This document shows positions 55,777 to 63,197 of a stretch of 64,000 bases of DNA, in pieces. The notes beneath the pieces are model-generated. The model had not been told where the DNA came from. It saw only the letters and a list, made by a program, of their open reading frames with translations, and searched no databases. The DNA lies in the NCBI RefSeq assembly GCF_000812865.1, contig NZ_JSYL01000002.1, forward strand, positions 310,001 through 374,000, written 5' to 3'. Position numbers and translations under genes: made by a program. Position 1 is the stretch's first letter. Every line of letters begins with the position of its first letter. Origin of the DNA: Kaistella jeonii (GTDB taxonomy: Bacteria; Bacteroidota; Bacteroidia; Flavobacteriales; Weeksellaceae).

Positions 55777-56372
55777 AAACAGCCAGTATAAAATTCTCCG
55801 AAGCCGCTTCCAAAAGAGTGTATGACGATTATATGAACAGGATCAGGAAAGCAACCAATTCTTTATCCAAGCAAAATCAAGACGATATTTACATGGAATT
55901 TAACAGCCATATTTTCGAAGCTCTTAATCACAACAAAGAAGGAAAAGAAATAGATATTTTGTTGGATATTCTGGAAAAATTGGGAACTCCGGAAGAAGTT
56001 TTAAAACCGTTAGTAGCTGACAAAAAACTGGAACAGGCAACGAAAACATTCAATCCAGTTCATATTTTTAAAGCGCTTATTTTAAATTTCACAAACGGAA
56101 TTTCTTATGTCATCTTCTTCCTTTTATATGTGATGCTTTTCGGATTTGTCTTTATGATCTTTGCGAAAATATTGAATCCCACAGAAGTTGGAATGTACTA
56201 CAAAAATAACTCATTTCTCGTTTTAGGTATGTCGAACGACTCTGATCGCACAGCAATTACGGAAGTTTTAGGCAACTGGTTCATTCCCGTGATGCTTCTT
56301 TCAATCATTCTTTTTTACCTCCTTATCACTTTACTTCTAAAATTTAAAAAATCCATTAACAAAAAAAAATAA
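55773..56372 (+). CDS. HAAS-type membrane protein
   Basis: A 199-residue protein with an N-terminal HAAS-like (DUF1700-type) helical domain (residues 1-80, LSKQNQDDIYMEFNSHIFEALN, LLDILEKLGTPEEVLKPLV) and two to three C-terminal helices (GISYVIFFLLYVMLFGFVFMIF, PVMLLSIILFYLLITLLL). HAAS proteins are regularly paired with PadR and act with it, presumably as the sensed or sensing membrane partner. Start overlaps the padR stop (ATGA). Confidence 0.85.
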   Translation: MKTASIKFSEAASKRVYDDYMNRIRKATNSLSKQNQDDIYMEFNSHIFEALNHNKEGKEIDILLDILEKLGTPEEVLKPLVADKKLEQATKTFNPVHIFKALILNFTNGISYVIFFLLYVMLFGFVFMIFAKILNPTEVGMYYKNNSFLVLGMSNDSDRTAITEVLGNWFIPVMLLSIILFYLLITLLLKFKKSINKKK

Positions 56373-56376
56373 AACC

Positions 56377-57693
56377 ATGAAAAAATTAATAATTCTCGGT
56401 GTTCTGACTTTATGCACAGGAAACATCTTTTCCCAAACCTTTAATAAAGAAAAATTAGACGATTACTTTCAAGCCTTAGAAAAAAATGACAAGTTTATGG
56501 GAAGTGTCGCCATTTCTGAAAACGGAAAAATTATCTACACCAAATCTATCGGATATTCCGACGTAGAAACCAAAGCCAAACCGAATGAAACCACAAAATA
56601 CCGAATCGGATCCATTTCAAAATCTTTTACAAGTGCTTTAATTTTAAAAGCAATGGAAGAAAACAAACTTTCACTGGATACAAAAATTGATAAATATTTT
56701 CCTTCAATTAAAAATGCAAACAAAATCTCCATCAGCAATTTATTGAATCACAGAAGCGGAATTCATAATTTCACGAACTCGGAAGATTATTTAAAATGGA
56801 ATACGCAGAAAAAATCTGAAAAAGAACTTCTGGAAATTATAGAAAAAGGCGGAAGCGATTTTGCGCCAGATTCCAAAGCAGATTACAGCAATTCGAACTA
56901 CGTTCTACTAAGTTTCATTTTGGAGAAAGTTTACAAAAAGCCGTATTCAGAAATTTTGACCGAGAAAATCATCAAACCAGTTGGTTTAAAAAACACGTAT
57001 TATGGCGGAAAAATAAATCTAAAAAACAATGAAGCCAATTCTTATCATTTCGAAAATGAATGGATAAAAGAACCTGAGACCGACATGAGCATTCCGATTG
57101 GAGCCGGAGCAATTGTTTCTACTCCAAGCGATTTGCTTCAGTTTGCAGATGCACTTTTTGGCGGAAAAATTATCTCGGAAAAAAGTTTGATACTCATGGA
57201 AACACTGAAAGACAATTACGGTTACGGAATTTTTCAAATGCCATTTGGAACTAAGAAAGCTTTTGGTCATACCGGTGGAATAGACGGATTTACTTCTAAT
57301 TACGGCTATTTCCCGGCGGAAAAAGTTTCTTTTGCGTTTACTTCAAATGGGAGTAATTATACCAATAATAATATTGCAATCGCAGTTTTAAGTGCAGTTT
57401 TCAATCAACCTTATGAAATTCCAACTTTTAAAAATATCGATTTAAAAACGGAAGATCTGGATCAGTATCTAGGAAATTATTCCAGCAAAGACATTCCTTT
57501 GAAAGTTACAGTGACCAAAAGTGACAAAACATTAATGGCTCAAGCAACGGGACAATCTGCTTTTCCATTAGAAGCAACAGATAAAAATATTTTCAAATTT
57601 GATCAGGCAGGGATTGTTTTAGAATTTAAGCCGAGTGAGAAAAAAATGATTTTGAATCAAGGAGCTAAAATTTACAATTTCGATAAAGAGTAG
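56377..57693 (+). CDS. Serine hydrolase of the beta-lactamase/PBP4* family
   Basis: A 438-residue secreted serine hydrolase: signal peptide (to about residue 20), SxxK catalytic pair Ser79-Lys82 (GSISKSF), YSN (DYSNSNY, about 172-174), and HTGG (GHTGGIDGF) in the third motif position. A C-terminal beta domain of about 80 residues (LDQYLGNYSSKDIPLKV) follows. It may act on D-amino-acid peptides, cell wall or esters; penicillin binding is not provable. Third gene of the PadR operon, 4 bp after the HAAS gene, followed by a terminator. Confidence 0.9.
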   Translation: MKKLIILGVLTLCTGNIFSQTFNKEKLDDYFQALEKNDKFMGSVAISENGKIIYTKSIGYSDVETKAKPNETTKYRIGSISKSFTSALILKAMEENKLSLDTKIDKYFPSIKNANKISISNLLNHRSGIHNFTNSEDYLKWNTQKKSEKELLEIIEKGGSDFAPDSKADYSNSNYVLLSFILEKVYKKPYSEILTEKIIKPVGLKNTYYGGKINLKNNEANSYHFENEWIKEPETDMSIPIGAGAIVSTPSDLLQFADALFGGKIISEKSLILMETLKDNYGYGIFQMPFGTKKAFGHTGGIDGFTSNYGYFPAEKVSFAFTSNGSNYTNNNIAIAVLSAVFNQPYEIPTFKNIDLKTEDLDQYLGNYSSKDIPLKVTVTKSDKTLMAQATGQSAFPLEATDKNIFKFDQAGIVLEFKPSEKKMILNQGAKIYNFDKE

Positions 57694-57717
57694 AAAAGAA
57701 TCACTACCACACAAAAA

Positions 57718-57748
57718 AACGCAACTCCTAAAAGTTGCGTTTTTTTTA
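57718..57748 (+). terminator. Rho-independent terminator of the PadR operon
   Basis: AACGCAACT-CCTAAA-AGTTGCGTT, a perfect 9-bp stem with 6-nt loop, then seven T. It lies 25 bp after the serine hydrolase stop. Confidence 0.92.
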
Positions 57749-58162
57749 ATTTCAATCTGCTTTTTTTAGAATCTTTTTCCTCAGAAAATGTATCCTCATT
57801 TGGAGTAAAAATTTTAGAATTTCTATAAAATAATAAAAATATTTATAATCAAAAAATATAATTGTCAAATAAATAAAAATTTTCTTAAAACTTGAAAAAG
57901 TTATTACTAAAAAAAGTTAATATAGTAATAATATTTATATTAAATATTCACTAGTGATTAATATCAACAATGACATACGTCATTTACAAAATATTTCCCA
58001 AAAATATAATAATATCTAAATTTACATAGAATTTAAAGCCACACCACTGGTTTCTTAGATATTCTACTAGTGTTACTAACACTTCCCGTTTTTTTCCGGA
58101 TATCATTCCAAAAGGTAAAAAAATATCAAATTAAATATTAACAAGTAAAATTAAAAAAACTT
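57749..58162. other. AT-rich non-coding region upstream of the porin operon
   Basis: 414 bp with no coding frame. It holds a perfect palindrome CACTAGTG (57949-57956) with a second ACTAGTG at 58066-58072, and an inverted repeat ATGAC-ATAC-GTCAT (57970-57983). These could be regulator sites for the operon that follows; the GTCAT half-sites recall enterobacterial Pho boxes, but spacing does not match. No clear TTG/TAnnTTTG pair was found. Confidence 0.45.
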
Positions 58163-59527
58163 ATGAAAAAGTTATTGTTAATGTCAATAGCACTGGTCTC
58201 AAGTCAAATGTGCTATTCGCAAGTAGATTCACTTTCTACCCAAAACCGATTGAACCAATACGGTAAATTGGTAGAAAGAAAATCTTTAAATGCTGAAAAC
58301 AGAAACGGAATTTTAGTCTTTGAGTCGAAAGATCAAGAATATAGATTCTGGTTTGATGCCCGTGTTCAAATCGATGGACAAGTTTTTTCACGAAACACCT
58401 ATAATGATATAGGAGATGGCGCTTCCATTAGAAGAGCCAGATTTGCCGTAAAAGCAAACGTTACCAAAAATTGGTACGGAGAACTCGATCTGGATTTCGC
58501 CAATGGATCCTTAGATTTAAATGATGCTTATATCGCCTATGATTTCTTAAATGGATTTAGTGCTCGAGCAGGAAATTTTAAAGAAAGATTTTCCATGTCG
58601 CAAACAGCTTCTTCCCGTTACCTTAATTTTATGGAAAGAGCAACTGTGGTAACTGCATTCGCGCCCTCAAGACATATCGGAGTGGAGACTGCTTACAATG
58701 GAAAATATTTTACAACTTCTGCCGGAATTTTCTTCCAAGAAGTGGGAAATGCCGAAACTCGCGCATTTGTAGAAGAAAACAGCAAAACATACGGTCGTGA
58801 TGAAGGAATCTCAGCTACAGGAAAATTTGTTTATCAACCCTTTGGAGATAATCCTGACAAAGGAATCCATATCGGATATGCACTATCTTACAGAAACCCC
58901 AAAACAAGTGAAGATCCTGCAACCTATAATTCTATAAGATACAACACAAGAACTGTAAGTTCGATCAACAGAAAAAAATATTTAGATACTGATGCTATTA
59001 CTGATTACTCCCACCAGATTTTGCAAAATATAGAATTGGCGGGATTCTACAAAGGTTTAGGGGTGCAAGGTGAATATATTTTTAATACTACTTATCGCAA
59101 AAATGGCAAAGAAAATTTAAACTTTAGTGGATTTTATATTCAAACTACTTATATGGTTTTTGGTGGAAAACAATTTTACAATAAATCAGAAGGCGAATTC
59201 AGCGAACCTTACAAAGGAAAAAAATGGGGCGATGTAGAAGCTGCATTTAGATATGATTATATAAACCTTAATGACAAAGATGTTTATGGAGGTTCTGCAA
59301 GTGTTTATACGCCTGGAATTAACTTCTATACAGCAAAAAATGTAAAATTCCAACTTAATTATAGTATTGTAAATCATGACCGTTACGCGAATGGAAAAGG
59401 AAAATTATTTGTAGGAAATGATGCAGCAGGTAATCCAACAAAAGATCCTGCACAAGTTGTAGATGCAAAAGGAAAAGCTGGCGAAGACTACAATATTTTA
59501 GGTCTTAGATGTGAAATAGATTTTTAA
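58163..59527 (+). CDS. OprP/OprO-like phosphate-selective porin
   Basis: A 454-residue outer membrane porin of the phosphate-selective porin O/P family. Signal peptide (MKKLLLMSIALVSSQMCYSQ), then beta-strands with the family's RFWFDARVQIDGQVFS, GASIRRARFAVKANVTKNWYGELDLDFANGSLDLNDAYIAYDF and RAGNFKERFSMSQTASSRYLNFMERA. It ends in an aromatic C-terminus (IDF) for BAM recognition. OprP passes phosphate, OprO polyphosphate/diphosphate. First gene of a collinear set reaching the window end. Confidence 0.9.
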   Translation: MKKLLLMSIALVSSQMCYSQVDSLSTQNRLNQYGKLVERKSLNAENRNGILVFESKDQEYRFWFDARVQIDGQVFSRNTYNDIGDGASIRRARFAVKANVTKNWYGELDLDFANGSLDLNDAYIAYDFLNGFSARAGNFKERFSMSQTASSRYLNFMERATVVTAFAPSRHIGVETAYNGKYFTTSAGIFFQEVGNAETRAFVEENSKTYGRDEGISATGKFVYQPFGDNPDKGIHIGYALSYRNPKTSEDPATYNSIRYNTRTVSSINRKKYLDTDAITDYSHQILQNIELAGFYKGLGVQGEYIFNTTYRKNGKENLNFSGFYIQTTYMVFGGKQFYNKSEGEFSEPYKGKKWGDVEAAFRYDYINLNDKDVYGGSASVYTPGINFYTAKNVKFQLNYSIVNHDRYANGKGKLFVGNDAAGNPTKDPAQVVDAKGKAGEDYNILGLRCEIDF

Positions 59528-59543
59528 CCATAATTTAATTAAA

Positions 59544-60368
59544 ATGAAAAATAAAATAATAGTGTTGCTATTGGCAATAACAGGTTTCGCATTTAATTCA
59601 TGCGTTCAAGATGACCTTTATGATGGTCCTGCAATCATTCAGAAAGTAACGGCAACTCCAGCTGCACCTTCTTCAATAGAACCCGTAAAAATTACAGCCG
59701 AAGTAACTGATCTGCGACAAGTAACAGAAGTTACTTTAAAATATAAAGAAAGCACCGCAACTACTTTTACTTCCGTTGCAATGGTTTTAGGAACAAACAA
59801 TTTATACACAGGTCAAATTCCTCCATTTGTTTTAACAACTAAAATTCAATACTATATTGAAGCAAAAAACATAAATAGTTTTACAACTACTTATCCAGAC
59901 AAAGCACCCGATAAATTATCTACATATACTGTAGGTGCATCAAGTTTGGTCAGTCTTTACATCAATGAAGTTTTTTCAGATGGAACTAAAGACGCAACAA
60001 ATCCAGATTGGGTTGAAATTTATAACGCATCTGATGTTGCAGTAGATCTTGGAGGATATGGATTTTATGATGATGGTATTAAAAATTCTGGCGGTACTAA
60101 ACCGAAAAGAATTATTAAACCAGGAACTATGGTCGCAAGTAAAGGTTATATCGTTCTTAACACCGAATATACCAATGGAGAAGTAGATTTCGGCTTAAGT
60201 ACTTCTGGAGATGCCGTTTATTTAGACAATCCAAATGGAGCATTGGTGACAAGTTTAGATTTTTTGACCATCAATTTAGCAGGCAAAAAATCATATGGAC
60301 ATAAACCAAATGCAACCGGACCACTAACAATTTTTGATACTCCAACCAAAGGAGCAAGTAACAATTAA
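59544..60368 (+). CDS. Lamin-tail-domain (LTD) lipoprotein
   Basis: A 274-residue lipoprotein: lipobox FNSCVQ (Cys20), then a beta-sandwich (residues 30-130, Ig/FN3-like: EPVKITAEVTDLRQVTEVTLKYK) and a lamin tail domain (SLYINEVFSDGTKDATNPDWVEIYNASDVAVDLGGYGF ... DAVYLDNPNGALVTSLDF). LTDs in bacteria are often attached to membrane nucleases or phosphatases; here no enzyme is fused. It may hold or recruit a phosphate-containing polymer at the outer membrane. 16 bp after the porin stop. Confidence 0.85.
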   Translation: MKNKIIVLLLAITGFAFNSCVQDDLYDGPAIIQKVTATPAAPSSIEPVKITAEVTDLRQVTEVTLKYKESTATTFTSVAMVLGTNNLYTGQIPPFVLTTKIQYYIEAKNINSFTTTYPDKAPDKLSTYTVGASSLVSLYINEVFSDGTKDATNPDWVEIYNASDVAVDLGGYGFYDDGIKNSGGTKPKRIIKPGTMVASKGYIVLNTEYTNGEVDFGLSTSGDAVYLDNPNGALVTSLDFLTINLAGKKSYGHKPNATGPLTIFDTPTKGASNN

Positions 60369-60379
60369 TATTTAATCAA

Positions 60380-61021
60380 ATGAAAAACGAAGAAATGACA
60401 ATTGGTGAAATTTCTAAACCAAGATTTGAATTTCGCAGTTTCGGGCAAGATTTCGAAACAGCATCCAAAAGAATGGCGAGATTTTCCGTCCCAGTTCCAG
60501 AAAAAGTTTGGGAAAGAGAAAGCTTAGAGACTTACATCATCTCACGAACAAACGACATTAATAATACCAAAATTCGCGATGGGAAAATGGATATTAAAAC
60601 TTTTGTAACAAGCCAAGATGGTTTAGAACAATGGAATCCATTAATGAAAGGAGAATTTCCAATTTCTGCAGATGTTCTAACAAAAGAAGTTTTCCCGGCT
60701 TTCCAAATTGAAATGCCACCTTTAAAGAAAGAATCTTATTCACTGGATGAATTTTTAGAAATGATTAATGAAAATCCAGATTTACAGGCGGTTTCCATTC
60801 ATAAACAAAGATTTGGTTACATGGTAAATAATACAATTTGCGAAGTGGCCAATGTTTTAATCAACGGAGCAAAAGTCGTAAGTGTAAATTCAGAATCCAC
60901 AGAAATCGAAGACATTAAAAAAACGATTTCTGATCTAAAATTGGATGGTGTAGAAAATATTAATTATTTACAAGCCATCAAAAGAGTAATCGGAATGACC
61001 AATAAACCTTTAGCAAATTAA
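60380..61021 (+). CDS. Divergent CYTH-like (triphosphate tunnel superfamily) protein
   Basis: A 213-residue cytosolic protein. Motifs parallel the CYTH/TTM plan: FEFRSFG near the start (ExExK position but only Glu-x-Arg), SLETYIISRTN, TKIRDGKMDIKT (paired basic residues of the tunnel), CEVANVLINGAKVVSVNSES (acidic strand), and a C-terminal NYLQAIKRVIGM helix. It lacks the standard EIERKF start. I infer a TTM-like fold with moderate confidence; it could regulate or complement the canonical CYTH protein encoded 3 bp downstream. Confidence 0.55.
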   Translation: MKNEEMTIGEISKPRFEFRSFGQDFETASKRMARFSVPVPEKVWERESLETYIISRTNDINNTKIRDGKMDIKTFVTSQDGLEQWNPLMKGEFPISADVLTKEVFPAFQIEMPPLKKESYSLDEFLEMINENPDLQAVSIHKQRFGYMVNNTICEVANVLINGAKVVSVNSESTEIEDIKKTISDLKLDGVENINYLQAIKRVIGMTNKPLAN

Positions 61022-61024
61022 ATC

Positions 61025-61498
61025 ATGGCAACAGAAATAGAACGTAAATTTTTAGTAAAAGGAGATTTTACAGAATTCATTAAAAAATCGACCAGAATTG
61101 TACAAGGATATCTTTCTTCCGTACCCGAAAGAACAGTGAGAGTTCGAATAAAAGGCGATAAAGGTTTCATAACCATCAAAGGAATTGGTAATGATTCTGG
61201 GACTTCCCGCTTCGAATGGGAAAAAGAAATCAGCATTGAAGATGCAGATAACTTGTTGAAAATCGGGGAACCTGGAACAATTGATAAAGTGCGTCACGAT
61301 GTACAAATTGGTAAAGATTGGTATGAAGTAGACGAATTTCACGGCGATAACGAAGGATTAACGGTAGCCGAAATAGAACTCGATGATGAAAATCAAGATT
61401 TCGAAAAACCATCTTGGTTAGGCAAAGAAGTTACAGGTCAGTCAGAATATTACAATTCTATGCTGATGAAAAATCCTTACAAAAATTGGTTACACTAA
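61025..61498 (+). CDS. CYTH domain protein (triphosphate tunnel metalloenzyme)
   Basis: A 157-residue canonical CYTH protein: EIERKFLV (ExExK) at residues 4-11, RTVRVRIKGDKGFITIKG (basic tunnel strands), RFEWEKEIS, KVRHDVQIGKDWYEVDEFHG and LTVAEIELDDE (metal-binding Glu). Small bacterial members hydrolyse inorganic triphosphate and organic triphosphates with Mg2+/Mn2+; adenylyl cyclase activity is rarer. It lies between the divergent CYTH-like gene (3 bp) and the SLC13 gene. Confidence 0.92.
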   Translation: MATEIERKFLVKGDFTEFIKKSTRIVQGYLSSVPERTVRVRIKGDKGFITIKGIGNDSGTSRFEWEKEISIEDADNLLKIGEPGTIDKVRHDVQIGKDWYEVDEFHGDNEGLTVAEIELDDENQDFEKPSWLGKEVTGQSEYYNSMLMKNPYKNWLH

Positions 61499-61517
61499 AA
61501 CCTTTCTATTAACAAAA

Positions 61518-61553
61518 AAACTATTCCCTTTTAGATTTAAAAGGGAATAGTTT
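61518..61553 (+). promoter_or_regulatory. Perfect 16-bp hairpin before the SLC13 gene
   Basis: AAACTATTCCCTTTTA and TAAAAGGGAATAGTTT form an uninterrupted 16-bp stem with loop GATT. It ends 12 nt before the SLC13 ATG (61566). On the plus strand it is followed by A-run, not T-run, so it is not a normal terminator for the upstream gene; the minus strand would have T-run. It may stabilise mRNA ends, attenuate transcription, or mask ribosome access. Confidence 0.75.
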
Positions 61554-61565
61554 AAAAAAAGACTT

Positions 61566-63188
61566 ATGGATAGTAATTTGGACAGTCAAAAGAAAGAGGA
61601 GTTTGATATTCTCAATATGGATAATTACCGTACTGAAAAACTTCCAACACGAAATAAAAAAGGATTTGAAAAATGGTTAGCAACGATTGGACCTTTTGTT
61701 GCGATTGCTGTATTTTTACTTTTTGCATTTGTTATAAAATTACCTTTTCTGGAGCATATCAATCCGGAAAGTTTAACAGAAGAAGCCCGAAAAGTCTATC
61801 AAAAAGTAGGCAGCGTGCAGTTTACCAGGTTAAACGCGATGATGATCGCCATTTTTTTAGCAGGATTGGTTCTCTGGATTTCAGAAGGAATTCCAAATTA
61901 TTTAACCTCTTTAATAATTATTATAAGTTTAGTATTAACGGGTGTTTTGAGTGAAAAAACGGCGTATGCACAATTGGGACATCCTGTAATGTGGCTTAAT
62001 ATTATGTCTTTCGTATTGGCAAGTATGCTTGTGAAAACGGGTGTAGCTAAAAGATTTGCACTTTGGTTTATTCTAAGATTTGGCAAAAATGCATCTTCTA
62101 TTTTCCTCAGTTTTATCGTTATTAATGTATTGTTATCCGCATTTATCTCTGCAACCACTGCAAAAGCTGCAATCTTACTTCCGATCTTTATGGTGATCGC
62201 CGCAATTTACGGCAGTGGCAGAACAAGTACCGACCGAAATAATTTTGGTAGAAGTATCGTTTTGCAAAATCTATTCTACATCAATATGGGTGCAAGTGGA
62301 TTTATGACTGGTTCCGGCGCTAATCTTCTCGCGGTCTCTCTTATTGCAGGTGCAATCGGAAGCAGAATATTTTTTTCAGATTGGTTAATGGCGATGTTTC
62401 CCGTTATGTTGGTCATTATGTTTGTAGGATATATTGTCGCAATGAAAATATTTTTCCCTTTGAAAAAAGACGAAAAACTGCCTCAAATAGAAGGTGGTAT
62501 GGATCGACTGAAAGAGGAATATTTAAAATTAGGGGAAATTAAAAAAGACGAAATAAAATCGGTCGTTCTTTTTCTTTGTATTTTAATTCTTTGGGCAACA
62601 GATAAATATCACGGAATCAGTCCAACTGCGGTTGCATTTTCGGGAGCGATTATCGCACTTTTACCAAAAATTGGAATATTAAAATGGAATGAAGTAGATA
62701 TTCCATGGCATTTGATGCTTTTTTCCGCAGGTGCCTATACTTTAGGAGCAGGTTTGGAAGCAACAGATTTACCACAATTAAGTGTAAACGCTTTTTTCTC
62801 CCATATCGGCATTGGAAATGAAACTCCTTTTTGGGTCGTTTATCTTATTATTACAGGCGTAATGATGTTTAGCGCAATGATTTTCGAATCGAAAACAATG
62901 AGAGCTATGATTTTTATTCCATTGGCTCTTGGAATTGCAAACAGGTTCGGATTTTCTCCAATAAGTTTAGCTTTGCCTGTAGCTTTTTTAATAGAGCACG
63001 TTTATGTATTGCCATTTAACAGCAAACCCGCTGCATTACTCTATGAAACGGGACATTACAGTATAAGTGATAGTTTTAAATACGGAATTACCATGATGCT
63101 GCTTTGTTGGGTTATTAATATTATTGCAGCAGAAACTTGGTTTAGATTTCTTGGTATTACTCCAAACGGAGTATTTAATCTTTTTTAA
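61566..63188 (+). CDS. SLC13/DASS family sodium:anion symporter
   Basis: A 540-residue transporter with about 11-12 helices. DASS marks: GIPNYLTSLIIIISLVLTGVLS, the two Na+-site hairpin signatures ATTAKAAILLPIF (SNT-type) and SKTMRAMIFIPLA, GASGFMTGSGANLLAV, and FAVxxG-type VNAFFSHIG loops. The cytosolic N-terminus is 45 residues. Substrates of the family are dicarboxylates, sulfate or phosphate; the porin and CYTH neighbours suggest phosphate or an organic phosphate here. Confidence 0.9.
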   Translation: MDSNLDSQKKEEFDILNMDNYRTEKLPTRNKKGFEKWLATIGPFVAIAVFLLFAFVIKLPFLEHINPESLTEEARKVYQKVGSVQFTRLNAMMIAIFLAGLVLWISEGIPNYLTSLIIIISLVLTGVLSEKTAYAQLGHPVMWLNIMSFVLASMLVKTGVAKRFALWFILRFGKNASSIFLSFIVINVLLSAFISATTAKAAILLPIFMVIAAIYGSGRTSTDRNNFGRSIVLQNLFYINMGASGFMTGSGANLLAVSLIAGAIGSRIFFSDWLMAMFPVMLVIMFVGYIVAMKIFFPLKKDEKLPQIEGGMDRLKEEYLKLGEIKKDEIKSVVLFLCILILWATDKYHGISPTAVAFSGAIIALLPKIGILKWNEVDIPWHLMLFSAGAYTLGAGLEATDLPQLSVNAFFSHIGIGNETPFWVVYLIITGVMMFSAMIFESKTMRAMIFIPLALGIANRFGFSPISLALPVAFLIEHVYVLPFNSKPAALLYETGHYSISDSFKYGITMMLLCWVINIIAAETWFRFLGITPNGVFNLF

Positions 63189-63197
63189 AAAAATAAT

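Noticed and set aside
57970..57983. Pho-box reading of ATGACATACGTCAT
   Set aside because: Only inverted GTCAT half-sites are present, not the direct 11-bp repeats PhoB needs, and Bacteroidota Pho sites are not established; kept as an unassigned inverted repeat.
58163..59527. Porin as a TonB-dependent/SusC-type protein
   Set aside because: No plug domain, no TonB box, 454 residues and OprP-family motifs; no SusD-like partner.
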